A stretch of DNA of 64,000 nucleotides from Burkholderiales bacterium JOSHI_001. Its GTDB lineage: Bacteria; Pseudomonadota; Gammaproteobacteria; Burkholderiales; Burkholderiaceae_C. Within the stretch, counting starts at the first letter, position 1; each line of letters begins with the position of its first letter. The notes beneath the pieces are model-generated. The model worked only from the letters and a program-made list of their open reading frames with translations. It did no database searches and was not told where the DNA came from. Both the position numbers and the translations under genes were made by a program. Shown here piece after piece: positions 1 through 11,377 of this stretch. Location of the stretch: the NCBI GenBank assembly GCA_000244995.1, contig CM001438.1, forward strand, positions 1 through 64,000. Reading direction: 5' to 3'.

Positions 1-53
1 CACTTGCACCACAAACCAAGGGCTGCGGCGGGTATTGACCGCGGCTTCGAAAC

Positions 54-62
54 TGTGGATAA
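54..62 (-). promoter_or_regulatory. Consensus DnaA box upstream of dnaA
   Basis: Reading TTATCCACA on the minus strand, this is a perfect match to the classical DnaA box and lies about 60 bp before the dnaA start. It may serve dnaA autoregulation or be the edge of an origin that extends off the left end of the window. Positions 1-122 hold only the tail of an intergenic region; I see no gene in it. Confidence 0.75.
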
Positions 63-122
63 CCACGCCCTGGCCGGTAGGAGGAGCCTACAATCCGGCC
101 GCTCTTAGAAGAACTTGTCCAC

Positions 123-1631
123 ATGAGTCTTGATCTCTGGTCGCGCGGCTGCGAGCGCCTGGCTGCCGAACTGCCCGAACAGCAATACAACACCTGGATC
201 CGACCGCTGCCACCTGCCGAGGTGCAAGACCTGGGCGAGGCCGGCTCGGTGGCGTCCCTGCGCGTGCCCAACCGCTTCAAGCTGGACTGGATCCGCTCGC
301 AGTACGCCGGCCGGATCGAAAGCCTGTTGAGCGAACTGGCGGGCAAACCGGTGCGCCTGGAGCTGAGCCTGGCGCCACGCGAAGCCCTGGCCATGGGCAT
401 GCCCGTTCGGGCCCTGGTGAACGGCCAGGCCAGCCCGGCCAGCCTGGCGGTGCCCGTGCCGGCACCCGGGGTTGGCGGCCCTCGCGCAGCCGGCTCGCTG
501 CTGGACGCTGCCTTGCGCAACGCCGAGGCCAGCCGCGCGAACGGTGGCCATGCCGGTGCGGTGCAGCCCAGCATGGCGCCGCTGGCGCCTTCGGCACCGC
601 CAGCGGCCAACCGCCACAAGCTGAACACCGCGCTCACCTTCGACAACCTGGTGGCCGGCCGCGCCAACCAGATGGCGCGCACCGCCGCGCTGCACGTGGC
701 CGGTGCGCCGGGGGTCATGTACAACCCGCTGTTCATCTACGGCGGCGTGGGCCTGGGCAAGACCCACCTGGTGCACGCGGTGGGCAACGCCCTGCTGAAG
801 GACAAGCCCGACGCCCGCGTGCTGTACCTGCACGCCGAGCAGTTCATTTCCGACGTGGTGAAGAACTACCAGCGCAAGACCTTCGACGAGCTGAAGGCCA
901 AGTACCACAACCTGGACCTGCTGCTGATCGACGACGTGCAGTTCTTCGCCGGCAAGGACCGCACCCAGGAAGAGTTCTTCAACGCCTTCGAAGCCCTGCT
1001 GGCCAAGCGCGCCCACATCATCATGACCAGCGACACCTATCCCAAGGGGCTGGTGGACATCGACGAGCGCCTGACCAGCCGCTTCGACGCCGGGCTGACC
1101 GTGGCCATCGAGCCGCCCGAACTGGAAATGCGGGTGGCCATCCTGCTGGCCAAGGCCCGCGCCGAAGGCGCCGAGATGCCCGAGGACGTGGCCTTCTTCG
1201 TGGCCAAGAACGTGCGCGCCAATGTGCGCGAGCTGGAAGGTGCGCTGCGCAAGGTGCTGGCCTACAGCCGCTTCAGCCAGAAGGACATCAACATCGCCCT
1301 GGCGCGAGAAGCCCTGAAGGACCTGCTGAGCATCCAGAACCGGCAGGTGGGGGTGGAGAACATCCAGAAGACGGTGGCCGACTTCTACAAGATCAAGGTG
1401 GCCGACATGTACAGCAAGAAGCGCCCGGCCAGCATTGCCCGGCCGCGCCAGATTGCCATGTACCTGGCCAAGGAAATGACCCAGAAGAGCCTGCCCGAGA
1501 TCGGTGAGCTGTTCGGCGGGCGCGACCACACCACGGTGCTGCACGCGGTGCGCAAGATCGGCGGCGAGCGCAGCAAGGACACCGAGCTGAACCAGCAGCT
1601 GCACGTGCTGGAACAAACCCTCAAAGGCTGA
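123..1631 (+). CDS. dnaA: Chromosomal replication initiator protein DnaA
   Basis: DnaA binds DnaA boxes at the origin and opens the duplex to load the helicase. The 502-residue protein shows the full layout: an N-terminal helicase-interaction domain with the [13 protein letters not shown] signature near residues 18-30, an Ala/Pro-rich variable linker (about 95-165), the AAA+ core with Walker [10 protein letters not shown] near 207 and Walker [10 protein letters not shown] near 266, and the C-terminal DNA-binding domain with the DnaA signature [12 protein letters not shown] near 465. Its length is slightly above the usual 450-480 because of the linker. It heads the dnaA-dnaN-gyrB replication cluster, and a consensus DnaA box lies just upstream. 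The identification is secure. Confidence 0.99.
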   Translation: MSLDLWSRGCERLAAELPEQQYNTWIRPLPPAEVQDLGEAGSVASLRVPNRFKLDWIRSQYAGRIESLLSELAGKPVRLELSLAPREALAMGMPVRALVNGQASPASLAVPVPAPGVGGPRAAGSLLDAALRNAEASRANGGHAGAVQPSMAPLAPSAPPAANRHKLNTALTFDNLVAGRANQMARTAALHVAGAPGVMYNPLFIYGGVGLGKTHLVHAVGNALLKDKPDARVLYLHAEQFISDVVKNYQRKTFDELKAKYHNLDLLLIDDVQFFAGKDRTQEEFFNAFEALLAKRAHIIMTSDTYPKGLVDIDERLTSRFDAGLTVAIEPPELEMRVAILLAKARAEGAEMPEDVAFFVAKNVRANVRELEGALRKVLAYSRFSQKDINIALAREALKDLLSIQNRQVGVENIQKTVADFYKIKVADMYSKKRPASIARPRQIAMYLAKEMTQKSLPEIGELFGGRDHTTVLHAVRKIGGERSKDTELNQQLHVLEQTLKG

Positions 1632-1871
1632 GCCTGTCAAATCACAAGCCTGGGGACAACTTTCCAACAACCTGGCACCTGTCCACAGGCCCCTGCGCTT
1701 TCGTGAACTTGTTATCGAACCCTCCCGCCGTGCCAGGTCAGCGGCCCACAGGGTTCAGGCTGCGCTAAGCCCTTGCAAATACAGGCGAAAATAGCGTTCT
1801 CCACAGGGTGGCCGCCGCCCTACTACAACGACTAAGTTAAATACTTCAGTTAAAGAGTTGAAGAGGAAGAC
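1632..1871. other. dnaA-dnaN spacer, candidate oriC or regulatory region
   Basis: This 240-bp gap contains DnaA-box-like nonamers: TTCTCCACA at 1797-1805 (one mismatch) and CTGTCCACA at 1679-1687 (two mismatches). A short AT-rich stretch around 1832-1862 could be an unwinding element or simply the dnaN promoter and leader. The only perfect box in view is upstream of dnaA, so whether the origin sits here or left of dnaA is unresolved. No open reading frame in it looks real. Confidence 0.45.
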
Positions 1872-5655
<3,784 letters not shown>

Positions 5656-5663
5656 GCTGACCC

Positions 5664-6812
5664 ATGGCGCTGACGCTAGGTGATCTGACCAGCGCGCCAG
5701 CAGTTCAGGCAGCGCTCGATGAGTACATGGCCATCGGGCAAGCGGCGTTCCTGGCCAGGTATGGGTTTGGCAAGGCGCGAGAGTATGTGGTTCGCGATCC
5801 TCGAACCGGCAACTGGGCTGACTCCAAGGCGGTAGTCGGCGCGGCGTTGGCGCACCAGTTCCCAGGAAGCCAGGGACTGGCAGCTGCCGATTTTTCAGGC
5901 GGCGACGCTACCGTGCTGACCCGGTTGCAGGAACTGGGGTTCGATGTTCGGCGGATCAGCGACATCGTGGGCAGCGACTGGGGTCCGGACGAAGTGGCGC
6001 TGATCGTCGCCGACTACCTTCGGATGCTGACGTTTGAATTGAGCGGTCAGGCCTACAACAAGGCGGCGCATCGGCGCCAACTCGTGGGTTTGCTGCCCGG
6101 TCGCTCCGAACAGTCCATCGAGTTCAAGCACGCGAACATCAGCGCGGTGATGCTGGAACTGGGCTTCCCCTACCTGCGCGGGTACAAGCCACGAAGCAAC
6201 TTCCAACGCAGCAGGTTGCTGGATGAAGTGGCCTTGCAGGTTTCTCGCCATGAACTCATTGATCAGGTCGCCTTGGCCGCAGTTCAGCAGCCGGTGGCGG
6301 TTTCGGATTTCGCGAATTTCGAGAAGGTCAAGGCGGCAGCTCCCAAGGCCGACACGGCTGCCAATGAACCTGAGAAGACCTACAAGGCGCGTTCCGCCCT
6401 GCGGCGGGACTACCTCGAACGTGAAGCACGAAATCGGTCCCTGGGTCTGGCCGGCGAGCAATTCGCCCTGCGCTACGAGCAGTGGCGCCTGAGCCAATCG
6501 GGCGTCGGGCAATTGGCGGACCGGGTGCGCCATGTGTCGGTCGAACAAGGTGATGGCCTGGGTTTTGACATCCAGTCCTTCGAAATTGATGGTCGAGATC
6601 GGTTCATCGAGGTCAAGACCACGACTTTCGGTGAGCGAACGCCCTTCTTTGTCTCCGCCAACGAAGTCCGCTTCGCGCGGGAGGCCGGGCAGCAGTTCAG
6701 GGTCTACCGGCTTTTCGACTTCAAGGCCTCTCCCCGGTTGTTCGAGCTGGAAGGGCCTATCGAGCAGCACTGCCTGCTGGACCCGACCACCTTCAGGGCG
6801 TCGTTCGGTTGA
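5664..6812 (+). CDS. DUF3883 (NOV_C) domain protein, putative PD-(D/E)XK nuclease
   Basis: This 382-residue protein has two recognisable parts. The middle (about 110-185) is a helical block with DEVALIVADYLRML and SIEFKHANISAVMLELG, which in my recollection recurs in proteins ending in DUF3883. The C-terminus (about 255-382) is the DUF3883/NOV_C fold, with GFDI (Asp near 302) and IEVKTT (E-x-K near 317). That spacing matches a PD-(D/E)XK nuclease active site. A nuclease role is inferred, not shown. The domain is frequent in restriction and defence loci. The gene starts 8 bp after gyrB and its base composition looks less GC-rich than its neighbours, which suggests acquisition. A lone fic gene follows. 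Confidence 0.7.
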   Translation: MALTLGDLTSAPAVQAALDEYMAIGQAAFLARYGFGKAREYVVRDPRTGNWADSKAVVGAALAHQFPGSQGLAAADFSGGDATVLTRLQELGFDVRRISDIVGSDWGPDEVALIVADYLRMLTFELSGQAYNKAAHRRQLVGLLPGRSEQSIEFKHANISAVMLELGFPYLRGYKPRSNFQRSRLLDEVALQVSRHELIDQVALAAVQQPVAVSDFANFEKVKAAAPKADTAANEPEKTYKARSALRRDYLEREARNRSLGLAGEQFALRYEQWRLSQSGVGQLADRVRHVSVEQGDGLGFDIQSFEIDGRDRFIEVKTTTFGERTPFFVSANEVRFAREAGQQFRVYRLFDFKASPRLFELEGPIEQHCLLDPTTFRASFG

Positions 6813-6956
6813 TCGGCACCGGTTTCGAGGCGGTTTCCTCGGCTTGCCACGGCCTCACACGGGGTCGCGGTTCTGCGCGATCCTGTCAAGCAGGCCCCCA
6901 CCGTCGTCTGGCTCTTGGTCAAGCAACCCGGAACAGCGTGAAAGTGGCGTCTCGAA

Positions 6957-7073
6957 TCGACATATCGCTGTATTATGTCGACAAGACGACAAGAATTCGA
7001 CACGTTCTGGCGTCATGTCGATCCGATCGACAAGTCGCCCGGTATAAGTCGATTCCAGCCCCTTCGTTCGACA
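6957..7073 (+). promoter_or_regulatory. Array of TCGACA repeats in front of fic (putative operator)
   Basis: The hexamer TCGACA occurs five times on this strand, at 6957, 6978, 6997, 7027 and 7068, with TCGAT variants at 7018 and 7049. TCGACATA (6957-6964) and TATGTCGA (6974-6981) form a perfect 8-bp inverted repeat with a 9-bp spacer. CGACAAG occurs at 6979, 6987 and 7028. The last repeat ends one base before the fic ATG. The stretch is more AT-rich than its surroundings. An operator bound by the winged-helix C-terminus of the Fic protein itself is the simplest reading, but this is inference. Confidence 0.6.
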
Positions 7074-7074
7074 C

Positions 7075-8169
7075 ATGGCCTTCGACCCCGCCCGGCCCTT
7101 CAACGAGCTTCCGGCACTTCCACCGCGGGTCGACGTGGAGTCGCGGGCCGTTCTCAAGGCCTGCATCCCTGCGCGCGCCGCTGTCGCGGAGTTGAAGGCG
7201 GCCGGGCGGCTGATCCCGAACCAAGGGGTGCTGATCAACTCCATCCCGCTGCTCGAAGCCCAGGCCAGCAGCGAGATCGAGAACATCGTGACCACCACGG
7301 ATCAGATGTTCCTGTTCGACGGCATCAGCGAAGGTGAAGCCGATCCGGCGACCAAGGAGGCGCTGCGCTACCGAAGTGCGCTCTGGCAGGGATACCAGGC
7401 GCTGAAGACCCGACCGCTGTCCACCAACACGGCCGTGCAGATCTGCCGTGCGATCAAGGGCGTGGACATGGACATCCGCAAGACGCCCGGAACCACCCTC
7501 AGCAACGACCGCACGCGGCAGGTGATCTACACCCCGCCGGAAGGCGAGGTTCTGCTTCGAGAAAAGCTGGCCAACTGGGAACAGTGGATGCACGGCACCC
7601 TGCCGGGCAGCGCGGACATCGACCCCCTGGTGCGCATGGCGGCGGGCCACTACCAGTTCGAGGCCATCCACCCGTTCACTGACGGCAACGGGCGGACGGG
7701 GCGTGTCCTCAACCTGCTCTACATGGTTGAGCAAGGCTTGCTGGACATTCCGGTGCTCTACCTCAGCCGCCACATCCTTCGCCACAAGGCCGCTTACTAC
7801 GGCGGCCTGCAATCCATCACCGAGACAGGTGCGTGGGAGCCCTGGTTGCTGTACATGCTGACCGGTGTGACCGAGACGGCCCGCTGGACCATGAACAAGA
7901 TCGTCGCTGTGCGTGGTCTCCTGGAAGAGACCACGGAACGCATGCGACGAGATGCCAGCCAGATCTACTCTCGCGAACTGGCCGAACTGGTGTTCGTGCG
8001 GCCGTACTGCCGCATCGCGCACGTTGTGGAGTCGGGGCTCGCCAAGCGCCAGACCGCGAGCAACTACCTCAAGCAACTCGCGGCGATCGGCATCCTGCGC
8101 GAGCACAAGATGGGCCGGGAGAAGGTCTTCCTCAACCCGGCGTTCATCGATTTGCTGAAGCGCGACTGA
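7075..8169 (+). CDS. Fic family protein adenylyltransferase with N-terminal inhibitory helix and winged-helix domain
   Basis: Fic enzymes transfer AMP, or a related nucleotide moiety, from a nucleotide to a hydroxyl side chain of target proteins. The catalytic motif HPFTDGNGRTGR is intact at residues 199-210 (catalytic His199). The self-inhibitory motif [S/T]xxxE[G/N] is present N-terminally as S65-SEI-E69-N70, so this is a class II enzyme with its antitoxin helix built in. No separate antitoxin gene is seen. The C-terminus (about 305-364) resembles a winged helix-turn-helix (SGLAKRQTASNYLKQLAAIGIL), as in SoFic-type proteins. The leader carries the TCGACA array, which suggests autoregulation. 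The target protein is unknown. Confidence 0.9.
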   Translation: MAFDPARPFNELPALPPRVDVESRAVLKACIPARAAVAELKAAGRLIPNQGVLINSIPLLEAQASSEIENIVTTTDQMFLFDGISEGEADPATKEALRYRSALWQGYQALKTRPLSTNTAVQICRAIKGVDMDIRKTPGTTLSNDRTRQVIYTPPEGEVLLREKLANWEQWMHGTLPGSADIDPLVRMAAGHYQFEAIHPFTDGNGRTGRVLNLLYMVEQGLLDIPVLYLSRHILRHKAAYYGGLQSITETGAWEPWLLYMLTGVTETARWTMNKIVAVRGLLEETTERMRRDASQIYSRELAELVFVRPYCRIAHVVESGLAKRQTASNYLKQLAAIGILREHKMGREKVFLNPAFIDLLKRD

Positions 8170-8275
8170 ACAAGCCTGGACGCGCGCACCGAGCAAACGG
8201 CCATGCCGAGCCCGACCCAGCCCGCGGAAGGCGCGGCACAACAGGCGGCCCGCGAAGACCCCTAGACTGCCGCCC

Positions 8276-9349
8276 ATGCCCACACCTGCTTCGCAGCCCC
8301 TGGCCTTGGCAACCGCCTTCGCCGAAGCCCACGAGACGCCCTGGACGCGCGATCCGCTGCGCGAGCCCCAGCGCTTCGGGGTGCATCACGAAGACCCTCC
8401 GCCCTGGAACCGTCTGCGCGGCCCCGTGCATCCGCGCGGGCCCTGCAGCGGCGTGGTGTGGCAGCGCGGCGTCGAGATCGCCAGCTGGGGCCAGCCTGGC
8501 CGGTCCGACCAGACATTCAGCGTGGCCAAGACCTGCCTGGCCTTGCTGGCCGGCGTGGCGCAGGCGCGCGGGCTGCTGCCCGACGTGGACCGGCCGGTCG
8601 CCGCACAGCTGCCCGGCATCGGCTTCGACACGCCGCACAACGCGCCCATCACCTGGCGCCATCTGCTGGAACAGACCAGCGAGTGGGAGGGCAGTTGCTT
8701 CGGCCTGCCCGACCAGGTGGACCGCTGGCGGAAGGTCGCGCACGACCCGCGTCCGGCCGGCGGCCCCAAGGGGGGAAGCCGCCCGCTGCAGGCGCCGGGC
8801 AGCTACTGGGAATACAACGACGTGCGCATCAACCAGCTGTCGCTGGCCTTGCTGCACCTGTTCCGCGAACCGCTGGAGCAGGTGATGCAGAGCGCGCTGC
8901 TGCAACCGCTGGGCGCGCAGGACAGCTTCCGCTGGGAAGGTTATGACAACGCCTGGATCATGCTGGACGGCCGGCGCCTGCCCTCGGTTCCCGGCGGCAC
9001 GCACTGGGGCGGCGGCGTGATGGTCAGCGCCCGCGACCTGGCCCGGCTGGGCCGGCTGCTGCTGGATGGCGGCATGCACCAGGGCCGGGCGCTGCTGCCT
9101 GCGGATTGGGTGCGCCGCATGGGCCAGCCCACCGAGATCGCGCCCTTCTACGGCTGGCTGGTGTGGCTGAACCCCGAGGGCCGGCTGTTCGAGGGCGCAT
9201 CGGCGCGCGCGATGTTCATGCAGGGTGCCGGCGGCCACATGGTCTGGGTGGATCCTGAGCTGCAGGCGGTGGTGGTGACACGCTGGCTGGACCCCGCGCA
9301 CCAGACCCGCTTCATCGCCATGACGGCCCGCGCCCTGCGCGACAACTGA
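8276..9349 (+). CDS. Serine hydrolase of the beta-lactamase / penicillin-binding-protein-like family
   Basis: This 357-residue protein has the three motifs of the class C beta-lactamase/esterase fold: SVAK with Ser82 and Lys85 (S-x-x-K), a Tyr180-Asn-Asp at the Y-x-N position, and His243-Trp-Gly at the KTG/HxG position. The C-terminal half has the family's typical GGGVMVSARDLARLGRLLLDGG. I see no convincing signal peptide, so it is probably cytoplasmic and more likely an esterase or amide hydrolase (EstB- or NylB-like) than an antibiotic-resistance enzyme. The substrate is unknown. It stands alone, 106 bp after fic and 237 bp before the next gene. Confidence 0.85.
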   Translation: MPTPASQPLALATAFAEAHETPWTRDPLREPQRFGVHHEDPPPWNRLRGPVHPRGPCSGVVWQRGVEIASWGQPGRSDQTFSVAKTCLALLAGVAQARGLLPDVDRPVAAQLPGIGFDTPHNAPITWRHLLEQTSEWEGSCFGLPDQVDRWRKVAHDPRPAGGPKGGSRPLQAPGSYWEYNDVRINQLSLALLHLFREPLEQVMQSALLQPLGAQDSFRWEGYDNAWIMLDGRRLPSVPGGTHWGGGVMVSARDLARLGRLLLDGGMHQGRALLPADWVRRMGQPTEIAPFYGWLVWLNPEGRLFEGASARAMFMQGAGGHMVWVDPELQAVVVTRWLDPAHQTRFIAMTARALRDN

Positions 9350-9586
9350 ACCTGGGGCCTTCCGTGCGGGTCAGGAGCCTGTAGCCGGCCCTGGTGATGG
9401 TGTTTCACGTCCAGGCCGCAGCCCGCTGAAGGCTGCGCCAGCGACCCGGCCCGAACCCGGCGCCGGCATCGAGACTGCGGGCTAACCCGTCTGGGCGAGG
9501 GCTTGCCCAAGGCCTGATGCTGGCGGGCCCGCCAGTCGCCAGGCTGCTCGCGGCGCCAGACCATCCCATCCCTGCCGGAGACAACG

Positions 9587-10576
9587 ATGTCCATTCGCCG
9601 CCGCACGCTGCTGCAGACCACCGCCTTCGCCCCGCTGCTCGCGACCCTCGCCCAACGCGCGCAGGCCCAAGGCATGCCTTTCGAGAGCCTCAGGTTGGTC
9701 ACCGGCTTCCCTCCGGGCGGCACGTCGGACACGATCTGCCGCCGCGTCGCTGCAAAGATCCCGACCGGCTACGCGAAGAGCGCCGTGGTCGAGAACCGCA
9801 CCGGCGCTGGCGGCCAGATTGCCATCCAGGCACTCAAGCAGTTGCCCAACGACGGCAGCGTGATCCTGCAGACGCCGATGTCGATGCTGGGCATCTACCC
9901 GCACATCTACAAGAAGCTGCCCTACGACCCTGTGGCCGATGTCACCGCGGTGAGCCTGGGCTGCACCTTCGAATTCGGCCTCGCCGTCGGGCCCTCGGTG
10001 CCGGCGTCGGTGCGAAACGTCGAAGAGTTCCTCGCCTGGTGCAAGGCCAACCCGATGCAGGCCAACTTCGGCTCCCCGGGTGCCGGCGCGATGCCGCACT
10101 TCATGGGCGCTCTGATCGGCAAGGCGCGCCAGGTCGACTTGAAACACGTGCCCTACCGCGGCACGCAGCCGGCGATCCTGGAAATGATCGGCGGCCAGAT
10201 CCCGGCCGTATCGGGGCCGATCGGCGAGTTCACGCAGCATGTCAACGCCGGCAAGGCGCGCTTGCTGGCCGCCAGCGGCGCGGAGCGCAGCAAGTTCGCA
10301 CCGAACACGCCCACGCTCGTCGAGCAGGGCTTCAAGGACCTGGTGTTCGGAGAATGGTTCGGCTTCTTCCTGCCCGGCGGCACCGGGGCCGAGGTGGTGG
10401 CGCGCGCCAATGCCGCGCTGCGCGCCGCGCTGGCGGACAAGGAGACGATCGACGGCCTGGCGCAGATGGGCCTCGAGGCCAAGTCCTCGTCGCCGGCCGA
10501 ACTGTCGGCGCTTCTGAAGGCGGACTTCGAGAAGTGGGGCCCGCTCGTGAGGGCCGTGGGGTTCACGGTGGACTGA
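9587..10576 (+). CDS. Bug-family (TctC-like) periplasmic substrate-binding protein
   Basis: This 329-residue protein begins with an Arg-rich N-terminus (MSIRRRTLLQ) and a hydrophobic segment ending in AQAQG, a secretion signal that may be Tat-type. The mature part shows Bug/TctC landmarks: RLVTGFPPGGTSDTICR, VENRTGAGGQIA and the C-terminal ADFEKWGPLVRAVGFTVD. Family members bind carboxylates or other small organic molecules in the periplasm for tripartite tricarboxylate transporters. No tctA or tctB transporter gene is nearby, so this is one of the orphan Bug proteins that are abundant in Burkholderiales. The ligand cannot be predicted. Confidence 0.93.
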   Translation: MSIRRRTLLQTTAFAPLLATLAQRAQAQGMPFESLRLVTGFPPGGTSDTICRRVAAKIPTGYAKSAVVENRTGAGGQIAIQALKQLPNDGSVILQTPMSMLGIYPHIYKKLPYDPVADVTAVSLGCTFEFGLAVGPSVPASVRNVEEFLAWCKANPMQANFGSPGAGAMPHFMGALIGKARQVDLKHVPYRGTQPAILEMIGGQIPAVSGPIGEFTQHVNAGKARLLAASGAERSKFAPNTPTLVEQGFKDLVFGEWFGFFLPGGTGAEVVARANAALRAALADKETIDGLAQMGLEAKSSSPAELSALLKADFEKWGPLVRAVGFTVD

Positions 10577-10683
10577 TGGCCAGCCCGCCCCAGCCTTCGA
10601 CCCCGGGCCGCTTCGTGGGCCCCCGGGCTGCCCACGAAGGCGGTCGTGCCGATGGCGGCGTTCGCTGGCCGCCTGCGGCTCAA

Positions 10684-10785
10684 TCAAATGACGCTCCAGG
10701 CCAGGTCCCAGGTGCTGCCCGCGTCGTGCGAGAACGCGCGCCAGATGCGGTTGTCGTTGCCGCGGCCGAACACGTGCAGCTTCCA
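10684..10785 (-). pseudogene. C-terminal remnant of a DUF346-like repeat protein
   Basis: On the minus strand about 33 codons ending in TGA read LHVFGRGNDNRIWRAFSHD followed by AGSTWDLAWSVI. The LHVFGRG-x-DN-x-IW pattern and the closing WD-x-AW are typical of repeat units in DUF346/BNR-like lectin-type proteins. There is no start codon and no upstream part of the gene: the frame dissolves at about 10786, exactly where a fragment on the other strand begins. This looks like the tail of a gene whose 5' part was deleted. Confidence 0.55.
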
Positions 10786-10790
10786 ACACG

Positions 10791-10988
10791 GTGACTTCGC
10801 TGATCCGCAGCGCGCTGGCCCAGGCGATGCGCAGTGGCATCAGCACGGCCCTGGGCAGCAGCGCTGGCGCCAAGGACGACCTGATCGGTGCGGCCGCGCT
10901 GAAGCTGAACAACCAGGCCGGCGACCAGGCGGTGGTGACGCTCGTCGGCGACGGCGGCAGGTACAACGTGCGCTACGCCGCGGCCTGA
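10791..10988 (+). pseudogene. Short orphan C-terminal-like fragment
   Basis: This is a 65-codon open frame from a GTG. It reads like the end of a larger protein (AAALKLNNQAGDQAVVTLVGDGG, then RYNVRYAAA and stop). I recognise no family, signal peptide or convincing ribosome-binding site. It abuts the remnant on the opposite strand, and both appear to have lost their 5' ends at the same point, so I treat it as a deletion relic and not as a gene. The rest of the 10577-11089 gap holds nothing else I can support. Confidence 0.3.
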
Positions 10989-11089
10989 AGCGGCAAGGCC
11001 TGGTGTTCGCGCCTGGCACTGACCTGGAAATCGTGGTCAGCTGCCGGGCGCAGTGGACACCCAGCGGGCGGGCCGTTAGGCTGGCCCGC

Positions 11090-11350
11090 ATGACACCCTT
11101 GTTTCGCACGATTTGTTGGCTGGCCACCGCCATCACCGGCCTGCTGGCCGGCTGCAGTTCCATCGGCCTGGGCATCGGCATCCCCATCGGCGGCGGCGCC
11201 AGCGTGGGCGTGTCGGTGAACAGCGACGGCACGCTGGGCGCCGGTGTGGGTGTGGGCGCCGGCCCGGTCAGCGTGGGCGTGGGCGGCAGCGCACGCCTGC
11301 CTCCCCCCGCGCCAGCGGCGTCGGCCGCTTCTGGCGCTTCGCGGCGCTGA
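11090..11350 (+). CDS. Small Gly/Val-rich lipoprotein
   Basis: This is an 86-residue protein with a signal peptide and a lipobox (LLAGC, Cys near residue 19), so it is predicted to be a lipid-anchored envelope protein. The mature part is a low-complexity alternation of Gly with Val/Ile/Ser (GLGIGIPIGGG, GVGVGAGPVSVGVGG) and ends in a Pro/Ala/Ser tail. The start was chosen at the ATG that opens the signal sequence; upstream in-frame codons are not signal-like. I do not recognise the family. The alternating pattern could form beta structure. It is convergent with the cyclase gene that follows. Confidence 0.65.
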   Translation: MTPLFRTICWLATAITGLLAGCSSIGLGIGIPIGGGASVGVSVNSDGTLGAGVGVGAGPVSVGVGGSARLPPPAPAASAASGASRR

Positions 11351-11377
11351 GCGGCCGCATCATCCGCGGCGCAGCGC

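Noticed and set aside
105-1670. Long minus-strand open frame of 521 codons across dnaA
   Set aside because: High GC content leaves stop-free antisense frames. The translation is a His/Gln/Val-rich low-complexity string typical of shadows, and dnaA on the plus strand is certain. The same applies to the long antisense frames over dnaN, gyrB, gspE/gspD and the protease gene.
9397-9408. parS-like TGTTTCACGT upstream of the Bug gene
   Set aside because: Only the left half matches the palindrome; the right half is absent.
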